NCBI GenBank assembly: GCA_021371965.1
Contig: JAJFVE010000110.1
Span: 1 to 5,387 of the forward strand
Origin: Planctomycetaceae bacterium
Lineage (GTDB): Bacteria; Planctomycetota; Phycisphaerae; SM23-33
DNA: 5,387 nucleotides
Reading direction: 5' to 3'
Numbering within the stretch: position 1 is the stretch's first letter; each line of letters starts with the position of its first letter. A model generated the notes under the pieces. It saw nothing but the letters and a program-made list of their open reading frames with translations. It had not been told where the DNA came from and searched no databases. This document shows positions 1 to 4,501 of this stretch, piece by piece. Position numbers and translations under genes: made by a program.

Positions 1-1509
1 GGCCAGCGCACCGGCGGAGAGAATCCCGGGGCGTGGACTACGTACGAGTACGACGGGCAGGGGCAGCGCATCCAGGCCCATGGCGGCAACGCGACGCAGG
101 AGGATTGGTACTTCAATGCGGCTGGTCAGGTGGTGGAGCGCCTGGCCGACTGCGGCCCCGGAAGCGACACGCTGGACGAGTACGTCTGGTCGGCCCGGAA
201 CATCGGGGCGCAGGTGCTCCAGACGCAGTATTTTGACTCTGACGACGACGGGAGCTTCGCCGACGAGACGGGCGCGACGTGGTACATCGTTCAGGACGCC
301 AACAACAACGTGACGGCCCACGTGCTGGAGAGCGGGCTGCTGATCACACGGTTCAGCTACGACGGGTACGGCAACATGAAGACGTACACGCCGACGTGGA
401 CGGAACTGTCGCTGCCGTCCAACCCAATGGGCATCTACTACGCCGGGTACTGGCTGGATGACGCCTCGGGCCTGTACTTCGTAGGCCAGCGCGTCTACGG
501 TTCAAACCTCGGCCGCTGGCAGCAGCGCGACGTCGGCTATATCGACGGCCAGGACCTCTACCAATACTGCCGCAGCAACCCCATCAACGGCACCGACCCG
601 ACGGGGATGTGGACAGAAGAGGGCATGATTGGGAAGTTCGTGGAAAGATACGGGGATGACGGTCTCAAGTTGCTCCGGTATGCCCTTGTTCAAGGATACA
701 CGATTGAGAAACGGGACTATAACGCCTATGCATGGGACTGGGAAGAGGACGAACATGTGCTGGGCATCGCCAGCAACTGGCTGAAAACCTTCCATCTTTT
801 CGGCGACAGTGAATGGGATGACACCGACGAGACCGCAGCGACGAAGCTTTACGCCGCCTTGGATGACAAATATGGCGGCTTCTTTGCGACACTCGGGCGA
901 GGTGCAGTGCGAATCTATGGCGCCTCAATTCAGCAGGCTCAGGCTTTAAACCTTCCGGGATACGAAGATGCGTTCACGAAGATGGAGGCCGAAGCCGGCG
1001 AAGCAGGAGCTTTGTTCGGGAACCTGCTAAAAGATGAGGTCATGTGGCAGGTCGGCACTGCCGGAGTAGGAAAGGGGATCGGAACTGCTGTAAATGCCAT
1101 AAAGATGGCGCGGAGCGTTAAGGCGGCCCGCAACGCCATGGCAGCGGTTACTGCCGGGAAGCTTACCTTCAATGCTGCTAGCAAGACATGGAAATCGACG
1201 CGAGGGTTGGTTTACGGACCGGGATCGGCACAAGGAAATCGCGTGCTGCACGTTCTTGAACATTTGAAACCCAAGTCAAATCCATCAAAGCAACTACACA
1301 CCGTTTTTACTGTTGATCGTTCGAAGCTCATCGAGCTACTTGACGAGGCTTGGACGGCTAGGACGGGAACGGGAGTGTTACAAAACAATGGCAACCGTGC
1401 TTTCACGGTCCCGATGGGTAGGGTAATCGGTACTGTAGGTGAAACAAATATTCAGATAGTAGTGATTGATGGTACGATGGAAGTGATAACTGCCTTTCCG
1501 GTCAAATAG
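1..1509 (+). CDS. Rhs/YD-repeat polymorphic toxin, C-terminal part (5' end outside window)
   Basis: The reading frame is open from base 1 to a TAG at 1507-1509, giving 502 visible residues, and it certainly begins upstream. A GTG at 130 is internal and should not be taken as the start. Residues 13-45 and 114-128 carry YD-type repeats (YEYDGQGQRI, FSYDGYGN). Residues 151-192 hold the Rhs core hallmark (LDDASGLYFVGQRVYG, then LGRWQQRD and GYIDGQDLYQY). NPINGTDPTG at 193-202 matches the conserved core/tip junction of Rhs proteins. In that family the YD repeats form a shell enclosing the C-terminal toxin, which is released by cleavage and delivered to competitor cells. Residues 203-502 are the variable tip. 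It has a helical, Gly/Ala-rich stretch near 300-350 and an EndoU-like terminal domain (entry at 1216). The small gene just downstream is the likely immunity partner. The Rhs assignment is firm; delivery route and toxin activity are inferred. Confidence 0.93.
   Translation, partial: GQRTGGENPGAWTTYEYDGQGQRIQAHGGNATQEDWYFNAAGQVVERLADCGPGSDTLDEYVWSARNIGAQVLQTQYFDSDDDGSFADETGATWYIVQDANNNVTAHVLESGLLITRFSYDGYGNMKTYTPTWTELSLPSNPMGIYYAGYWLDDASGLYFVGQRVYGSNLGRWQQRDVGYIDGQDLYQYCRSNPINGTDPTGMWTEEGMIGKFVERYGDDGLKLLRYALVQGYTIEKRDYNAYAWDWEEDEHVLGIASNWLKTFHLFGDSEWDDTDETAATKLYAALDDKYGGFFATLGRGAVRIYGASIQQAQALNLPGYEDAFTKMEAEAGEAGALFGNLLKDEVMWQVGTAGVGKGIGTAVNAIKMARSVKAARNAMAAVTAGKLTFNAASKTWKSTRGLVYGPGSAQGNRVLHVLEHLKPKSNPSKQLHTVFTVDRSKLIELLDEAWTARTGTGVLQNNGNRAFTVPMGRVIGTVGETNIQIVVIDGTMEVITAFPVK
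1216..1506 (+). other. Predicted toxin domain, bacterial EndoU-like RNase (BECR fold), at the Rhs C-terminus
   Basis: This is the last 97 residues (406-502) of the Rhs protein. It opens with GPGSAQGNRVLHVLEHL and contains two histidines, H417 in RVLHVLEH and H433 in KQLHTVF, 16 residues apart. A beta-rich stretch (NIQIVVIDGTMEVITAFPVK) closes the protein. From memory, bacterial EndoU toxins such as the CdiA-CT of E. coli STECO31 use two histidines about 15 residues apart and a threonine near the extreme C-terminus, often in a T-A-Y/F-P context. Here T497 in ITAFP fits that place. These enzymes cleave RNA, tRNA in the characterised case, in the target cytoplasm. H421 is a possible alternative first histidine. 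The call rests on motif spacing only. Another BECR-fold RNase toxin family is the main alternative. Confidence 0.5.
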
Positions 1510-1512
1510 GAG
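1508..1512 (+). promoter_or_regulatory. Shine-Dalgarno AGGAG of the putative immunity gene, overlapping the toxin stop codon
   Basis: AGGAG begins inside the toxin TAG stop (1507-1509) and lies 9 nt before the ATG at 1522. An earlier ATG at 1517 is followed by CGA and TGA, so it encodes only Met-Arg; the 1522 start is therefore the productive one. The layout suggests translational coupling between toxin and immunity gene. Confidence 0.75.
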
Positions 1513-1521
1513 TACTATGCG

Positions 1522-1746
1522 ATGATAGCGTGCCCGTACTGCCAGCAAGACTACGTGTGGGAAGTTAGTATTCGAGACCTTCCCGGTGCATTCTTTATGT
1601 GCCTGGAATGCGATACTGTCTGGGTTAGCTGCGACGATATCAGTGATCAGAAGGGGCAGAATTACCACAAATTCATGAGTGAGCGGGGGCGAATTCCTGA
1701 CTGGAAAGCGATTACCAAGATACAACTAGCAAGTAAACTTCCGTAA
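1522..1746 (+). CDS. Small zinc-ribbon-like protein, probable cognate immunity protein of the Rhs toxin
   Basis: This 74-residue cytoplasmic protein has no signal peptide or membrane segment. C4-P-Y-C7 and C27-L-E-C30 form a two-knuckle pattern typical of a zinc ribbon, with an extra C37. Conserved-looking features follow: ECDTVW at 29-34, HKFMSERG at 49-56 and PDWKAI at 59-64. From memory, small proteins with a CPxC...CxECDxxW...FMExxGxxPxW layout occur next to Rhs and contact-dependent-inhibition toxins; I cannot verify the family name. It starts 12 bp after the toxin stop with its ribosome-binding site overlapping that stop, the usual place of an immunity gene, so it probably binds and neutralises the EndoU-like domain. 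Both the tip and this gene are less GC-rich than the Rhs core, as expected for an exchangeable toxin/immunity cassette. Alternatively it could be an orphan immunity protein for another toxin. Confidence 0.8.
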   Translation: MIACPYCQQDYVWEVSIRDLPGAFFMCLECDTVWVSCDDISDQKGQNYHKFMSERGRIPDWKAITKIQLASKLP

Positions 1747-1798
1747 AGGCTGTTGTTTCATCTTCTAGGTAAGCGTTCGGCCAAGCACATCTGGTAGG

Positions 1799-1850
1799 GG
1801 TGTAGCGGCCCAGCCACTTGTAGGGGTGTACCGGCCCAGCAGATTGTAGG
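1799..1850. repeat. Two tandem 26-bp repeats (outer end of the repeat unit)
   Basis: 1799-1824 and 1825-1850 are head-to-tail 26-mers sharing GGTGTA(G/C)CGGCCCAGC and then TTGTAGG, with four mismatches between them. A third copy starts at 2010 (GGTGTAGCGGCCCA, then GATTGTAAGG). The TGTA(G/C)CGGCCCA core sits at the outer edge of each unit, where an IS terminal repeat or transposase-binding site would be expected. The matching opposite end is not in the window, so the IS-end reading is an inference. Confidence 0.75.
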
Positions 1851-2009
1851 GCCATAGGCGACGGTGGCTCGGAGGGCGTTTTTCTCAAAAAAACATCCTC
1901 AGGGTCCGCATGAATGAGCGAAGTTTACTCGATGCGCGCAGAGTTATTCCGGCCTTAACGGGTCGTGAATTGTTCGGCTGTCAAAGAGCAGTGGCCCCGC
2001 GTAGCGCGG
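1825..2009. repeat. Repeat unit copy 1 (~185 bp, IS-end-like, hairpin-rich)
   Basis: The unit shares both its ends with copy 2 (2010-2201). The outer block has GGTGTA, CGGCCCA and GATTGTA(G/A)GGCCATA. In the inner block, 1932-1998 aligns with 2115-2181 without gaps and with seven substitutions over 67 bases; it includes GGCCTTAACGGGTC and TGTCAAAGAGCAGTGGCCCC. The middle (about 1870-1931) has little sequence similarity to copy 2 but carries an inverted repeat at the equivalent place. The simplest reading is a leftover 3' end of an earlier insertion of the same IS type, with the present IS fragment abutting it. Confidence 0.8.
1872..1900. repeat. Imperfect hairpin in the middle of repeat copy 1
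   Basis: The left arm GAGGGCGTTTTT (1872-1883) pairs with the right arm AAAAACATCCTC (1889-1900) around loop CTCAA. All 12 positions pair except one C/A mismatch and one G/T wobble. It lies at the same place in the unit as the unrelated-sequence hairpin at 2061-2081 in copy 2. No T-tract follows it on either strand, so it does not read as an intrinsic terminator. Confidence 0.6.
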
Positions 2010-2011
2010 GG
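1995..2011. repeat. Perfect palindromic hairpin at the inner end of repeat copy 1
   Basis: CCCCGCG, loop TAG, CGCGGGG form a perfect 7-bp stem with a 3-nt loop. The equivalent site in copy 2 (2178-2196) keeps the TAG loop and the stem even though the bases differ. Its last two bases overlap the start of the copy 2 unit. Confidence 0.75.
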
Positions 2012-2060
2012 TGTAGCGGCCCAACGGATTGTAAGGCCATAAACGATGGAGGCCGGTCGG

Positions 2061-2081
2061 GCGGATTTTGAAAGAATCCGC
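2061..2081. repeat. Hairpin in the middle of repeat copy 2
   Basis: GCGGATT (2061-2067), loop TTGAAAG, AATCCGC (2075-2081) form a perfect 7-bp stem that can be extended with G/C pairs if one base is bulged. A second, imperfect stem follows at GCGGAAC (2092-2098) and GTTCGC (2108-2113). Copy 1 has a weaker counterpart around 1916-1930. Confidence 0.65.
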
Positions 2082-2177
2082 GCCCGGCCCTGCGGAACCG
2101 GACAAAAGTTCGCCATGCGCGCAGAGTCTTTCCGGCCTTAACGGGTCATGGGTTGTTCTGTTGTCAAAGAGCAGTGG

Positions 2178-2196
2178 CCCCTGCGTAGCGCAAGGG
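2178..2196. repeat. Hairpin at the inner end of repeat copy 2
   Basis: CCCCTGCG, loop TAG, CGCAAGGG give an 8-position stem with one C/A mismatch. Relative to copy 1, an extra T in the left arm is matched by an A in the right arm, so pairing is kept despite the changed sequence. It lies just downstream of the transposase stop on the minus strand. Confidence 0.65.
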
Positions 2197-2201
2197 TCGG
2201 T

Positions 2202-2555
2202 TCAGGCCGCCGCGGCGCGGCGGCGCGTGACGGTGATCTCAATCAGCGGCAGGCCAGGATCGCCGCGGTATTTGAGGCGGCGAATGGTGATGATCGGTTC
2301 GAATTCGCCCCCAGCGCGGTAGGCCACAGGTTTGGGCAGGCGTTTCTTCTGCCAGGACTCGTGGGGGGTGCGGTCCTTGAGGGCTTGATGCGGGCGATGC
2401 TGGCTATACCAGGTTGCGAAGCGGTCGAGGCGCTTCTGGATGCCGCGCGGATTCAGCGGCAGCAGCGCCACCCGCAGCCAGAGCTTAAAGGTGCGGAAGA
2501 ACCGTTCGATCTGGCGATCATCGTCACGACGATCCTTACCGAAGGAGTGGCGTTG
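2202..2555 (-). pseudogene. IS transposase remnant, C-terminal part of an integrase-core (DDE) transposase
   Basis: The minus-strand frame ends at TGA (2202-2204) and is open back to an in-frame TAG at 2598-2600. The first 35-45 bp after that TAG probably do not belong to the gene. The recognisable protein starts near RHSFGKDRRDDD and continues RQIERFFRTFKLW, where E (2505-2507) is the likely last acidic residue of the D-D-E triad. Next come FATWYSQHRPHQAL and RTPHESW, the typical integrase-core ending with W/Y..RPH.AL...TP, and finally a basic, beta-rich tail (FEPIITIRRLKYRGDPGLPL). A GTG at 2471 lies inside this homology and is not the start. The N-terminal DNA-binding part and both catalytic aspartates are absent, so the protein cannot be active. 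I cannot name the IS family with certainty; an IS481-like or related rve-type element is plausible. Confidence 0.85.
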
Positions 2556-2568
2556 ACGATCTGGCTGG

Positions 2569-2649
2569 GTGATCGGGGCGGCGCTGATGGTGGGCGGCTA
2601 CGGCGTGCACGCCTACGCCAAGGACCGCCGTCAGCGTCTGGGCTGGTGA
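2569..2649 (+). pseudogene. 3' remnant of an unidentified gene, membrane-protein-like C-terminal tail
   Basis: This plus-strand frame reads VIGAALMVGGYGVHAYAKDR then RQRLGW and ends in three consecutive in-frame stops, TGA TGA TAA (2647-2655). The hydrophobic Gly/Ala stretch followed by a basic end is typical of a last transmembrane helix with a cytoplasmic tail, as in many transporters. The frame is closed upstream by TGA at 2554-2556, exactly where the minus-strand transposase homology begins to fade. A hairpin follows at 2683-2716. I read it as the end of a real gene whose body was lost when the IS inserted and the junction was deleted. The product family cannot be named from 27 residues. 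Confidence 0.5.
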
Positions 2650-2682
2650 TGATAATGCAAGCCGCGGCTGGGGCCAAGCAAA

Positions 2683-2716
2683 GACGCCTCGGGGCGGCCT
2701 TCCACACCGAGGCGTC
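2683..2716. terminator. Strong hairpin between the gene remnant and the tRNA, possible bidirectional terminator
   Basis: GACGCCTCGG (2683-2692) and CCGAGGCGTC (2707-2716) form a perfect 10-bp stem with a 14-nt loop. On the minus strand it is followed by TTTGCTTGG, a weak T-rich run, so it could end the tRNA transcript. On the plus strand no T-tract follows, but it lies 27 nt past the triple stop of the truncated gene. Confidence 0.6.
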
Positions 2717-2751
2717 GATCCGGCTTAACCTTTCGGCTATGCCGTGACAAG

Positions 2752-2823
2752 AGCGGGCGATGAGGCTCGAACTCACGACATTCACGTTGGCAACGTGACG
2801 CTCTACCACTGAGCTACGCCCGC
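2752..2823 (-). tRNA. tRNA-Gly(GCC)
   Basis: The minus strand folds into a complete 72-nt cloverleaf. The acceptor stem GCGGGCG pairs with CGCCCGC, with discriminator T (U73), typical for tRNA-Gly. The D arm is GCTC-AGTGGTA-GAGC, the anticodon arm TCACG-TTGCCAA-CGTGA with anticodon GCC, and the T arm GTGAG-TTCGAGC-CTCAT. The CCA end is not encoded (CTT follows), so CCA is added after transcription. It decodes GGC and GGU. A promoter lies immediately upstream. I see no duplicated tRNA 3' end elsewhere in the window, so there is no evidence here that an integrated element uses it as an attachment site. Confidence 0.97.
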
Positions 2824-2835
2824 ATGAACAAGGTT

Positions 2836-2863
2836 ATTATACCCGCCGGTTCGCCCTTGTCTA
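2836..2863 (-). promoter_or_regulatory. Sigma-70-type promoter of the tRNA-Gly gene
   Basis: Read on the minus strand, TAGACA (2863-2858) and a perfect TATAAT (2841-2836) are separated by 16 bp. The -10 box ends 12 bp before the mature tRNA 5' end, leaving room for a short leader. A perfect -10 with a good -35 suits a strongly expressed stable RNA. Confidence 0.8.
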
Positions 2864-2944
2864 GAGGACTTGCCAAGAGTTCTGCGCGTTTTTGTGCGGA
2901 CGGGGCGGCGGCTTCATAATGCCGCCACTTTCTTGTGCGCGTTC

Positions 2945-2973
2945 TTGCCCACGCGGGCGGTGGAGGGTATATT
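2945..2973 (+). promoter_or_regulatory. Putative promoter of the exported-protein gene
   Basis: TTGCCC (2945-2950) and TATATT (2968-2973) are separated by 17 bp. The implied transcript would start near 2980 and have a leader of about 27 nt before the ATG at 3007, with AGGG (2996-2999) as a weak ribosome-binding site. It points away from the tRNA promoter, so the tRNA and this gene are divergently transcribed. Confidence 0.55.
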
Positions 2974-3006
2974 TTCGGAGAGCTGCTGTTCAGGCAGGGT
3001 CAACAC

Positions 3007-4368
3007 ATGCACACATCTATTCATTGCGTGGCGGTAATTCTGACGGTAGCACTTTTCAGCGTCCCCGCGCCGAAGGCGGCAGGGCAGGAGACGGCGCTTC
3101 CCGGCCGCCCAGGGCAGCAACCGATGGCAGACCCTGGCGCCCAACTGGCCCAAGTGCAAGACCCGGCCGAGCCCTCGGTGCCCCTGGGCGAGCGGATGGT
3201 CTTTCCGGGGGCGGGCATCAGCGTGGCCGTTCCGTCGCTGTTCAAGTACGCCGCGCCGACGGCCGTAACTCGAGGCCCGCAGGAGTTAGCCCGCGCCATC
3301 TGGCAGCGCGAGCAGGGGCCCGGGGCTATGGCCATCTCACTGACGGTGGAAACGGTCGATGCGCAGGCTACGCCCGCCTCCGTCGCCGACGATTTCGAGA
3401 CGCTGGCCGTCAAGATGGGCTGGGTCAGCAGCCTGAAGATGACCACGGAAACGCAGTTGCCCGTGGGTGGCCTGCACGCGCTGGCGCGCCTGTACGAACT
3501 GAGCACCCCGCGCAGCACCGGGGTGGCGGTGCGCGTGTGTTTCATCCGCAACCTGGTGCAGCCGCGGCAGCGGTTGTCCTATGCAATCTCGGTCACGGCG
3601 ACCCGCAGCGTGCAGGAGCTGATGGTGCCGGTGCTGGCGGCGATGTGCAAGAGCGTCAAGCTGCACGAGCTTCGCCACTGCCAGACGGGCAAGGTCGGCA
3701 AGCTGGTGGCCTCGTTCACCGACCGCAAGCGCGGTTACTCGATGATGCTGCCGGCCGGCTGGCAGGTGGTGCCCAGGAGCGACGGTATCGAGCTGCGCGA
3801 GCTGGATTTTCTGTCGGGCGGGCAGGGCGTTTACCGCGGGCAGGTGGTGGTGGCGTCGGTGGACTCCGACGTGACCTCGGCCAGCAGCGTCGCGGTGCTC
3901 CTGGGACAGTTCCAGCAATCGAGCCTGTCGCAGGGATTGACGACGACGCATGCCCAGAGCGGCCCGCAGTGGCTTAGCGGCCTCGAGGCCTACCAGACCA
4001 TCGTGCGGCAAGTCGCCGCCGGCGGCAGCGAGGCTGCCAGCCGCCCCTCCGGGGCGCGCGTGGCGGCGCTGCGCGGCGTGTGTGCCCTGGCCAAAGGGGA
4101 CGAGAGCGACCCGTATCCGCAGCGCAACGCCTACGTGATGGTGGTGGTGGCGCCGGGCAGCGAGCCGGTCCTCGCCCAAGCGTCAATGAACGCCCTGTCC
4201 GGCGGGCTGAAGATACACACCTTGGCGCCGCTGGTTCCAGCCAGCGGCCCGGCGGTCAAACCGCCAACGTCGATGCCCGCGCCGAAATCACAGCCGGCCT
4301 CGGCTGTTGCAGGCCCGCAAACCTCTTCGCGCCAAGCGAGCGTTCCGCCATCGTTCATCGCCGAATAA
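3007..4368 (+). CDS. Exported protein of unknown function with two similar modules and a Pro/Ala-rich tail
   Basis: The ATG at 3007 is preferred over an in-frame start at 2935 because it places a classic signal peptide at the N-terminus (MHTSIHCVAVILTVALFSVP, then cleavage near KAAG/QE) and follows AGGG by 7 nt. The earlier start would also overlap the putative promoter. The 453-residue product has a low-complexity linker to about residue 58, then a first region starting GERMVFPGAGISVAVPSLFK. A second region near residue 239 starts RKRGYSMMLPAGWQVV. Both openings are a short beta strand followed by a P-x-x-W/F element, as in PsbP/DcrB-like secreted domains, which suggests a tandem arrangement; this is only a fold-level guess. 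Residues 406-453 are a Pro/Ala/Ser-rich disordered tail. There is no lipobox and no second membrane helix, so it is probably periplasmic or secreted. I do not recognise the family. It stands alone, convergent with the next gene. Confidence 0.85.
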   Translation: MHTSIHCVAVILTVALFSVPAPKAAGQETALPGRPGQQPMADPGAQLAQVQDPAEPSVPLGERMVFPGAGISVAVPSLFKYAAPTAVTRGPQELARAIWQREQGPGAMAISLTVETVDAQATPASVADDFETLAVKMGWVSSLKMTTETQLPVGGLHALARLYELSTPRSTGVAVRVCFIRNLVQPRQRLSYAISVTATRSVQELMVPVLAAMCKSVKLHELRHCQTGKVGKLVASFTDRKRGYSMMLPAGWQVVPRSDGIELRELDFLSGGQGVYRGQVVVASVDSDVTSASSVAVLLGQFQQSSLSQGLTTTHAQSGPQWLSGLEAYQTIVRQVAAGGSEAASRPSGARVAALRGVCALAKGDESDPYPQRNAYVMVVVAPGSEPVLAQASMNALSGGLKIHTLAPLVPASGPAVKPPTSMPAPKSQPASAVAGPQTSSRQASVPPSFIAE

Positions 4369-4501
4369 AACTGCCACCCCGTATTCAGGGCCGGGAAATC
4401 CCAAGGCCCAACCACCAAATCCCAAATAAACCTCAAAATCCAACGATCAAAGAGACACATTGCAGCCAAACAGACCGCCCGGCCATTTGTGATCCGCCGC
4501 T
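4369..4501. other. Convergent intergenic region with a hairpin and GGGATTT-type repeats
   Basis: The 133 bp between two converging genes is clearly less GC-rich than its flanks. A hairpin at 4388-4409 pairs GGGCCGGG with CCC..GGCCC around AAAT, with a 2-nt bulge. It has no T-tract on either strand, so it is at best a weak terminator. Read on the minus strand, the segment holds several variants of TTGGGATTT (for example TTTGGGATTTGG and TTGGGATTTCC). This resembles interspersed repeats I recall from some planctomycete-type genomes. A second small inverted repeat, ATCCGC (4492-4497) with GCGGAT (4505-4510), spans the stop codon of the minus-strand gene. Confidence 0.45.

Larger units (their letters stand above)
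1747..2201. other. Gene-free repeat region between the immunity gene and the transposase remnant
   Basis: About 455 bp without a credible gene. The first 50 bp show nothing recognisable and no convincing terminator for the toxin cassette. The rest consists of one partial and two full-length related direct repeat units, described separately, running up to the minus-strand transposase stop at 2202. Confidence 0.8.
2010..2201. repeat. Repeat unit copy 2, contiguous with the transposase 3' end
   Basis: This unit opens with GGTGTAGCGGCCCA, has the conserved inner block at 2115-2181 and ends at the minus-strand transposase stop codon. It therefore looks like the natural downstream non-coding end of that IS, about 190 bp, which is long for an IS end. 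It contains hairpins at 2061-2081, 2092-2113 and 2178-2196. Confidence 0.75.

Noticed and set aside
1378..1725. 115-aa minus-strand open frame antisense to the toxin end and immunity gene
   Set aside because: No ribosome-binding site or family features seen, and both plus-strand genes it opposes have recognisable motifs.
1931..2150. Possible integron attC sites (GGCCTTAACGGG in both repeat copies)
   Set aside because: The RYYYAAC/GTTRRRY pair is not satisfied; GTTAAGG on the other strand lacks the final pyrimidine and no matching partner core lies at a suitable distance.
2140..2170. TTGACA on the minus strand of the repeat as a -35 box
   Set aside because: No acceptable -10 lies 16-18 bp downstream, in either repeat copy.
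1799..2200. CRISPR-like array
   Set aside because: Only three copies of a short repeat with unequal spacing and related, not unique, intervening sequence; no cas genes.
2148..2747. 199-aa plus-strand open frame across the repeat, transposase and hairpin
   Set aside because: It is antisense to the clear transposase remnant and runs through unrelated segments; its composition is that of a shadow frame.
2752..2823. tRNA-Gly as an attachment site for an integrated island
   Set aside because: No second copy of the tRNA 3' end and no site-specific integrase are visible in the window.
2892..3977. 361-aa plus-strand open frame overlapping the exported-protein gene
   Set aside because: It is Arg/Gly/Ala-rich, lacks domain-like patterning and is out of phase with the frame that has a signal peptide and normal protein composition.
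3337..4179. 280-aa minus-strand open frame rich in His and Arg
   Set aside because: Antisense shadow of the GC-rich exported-protein gene.
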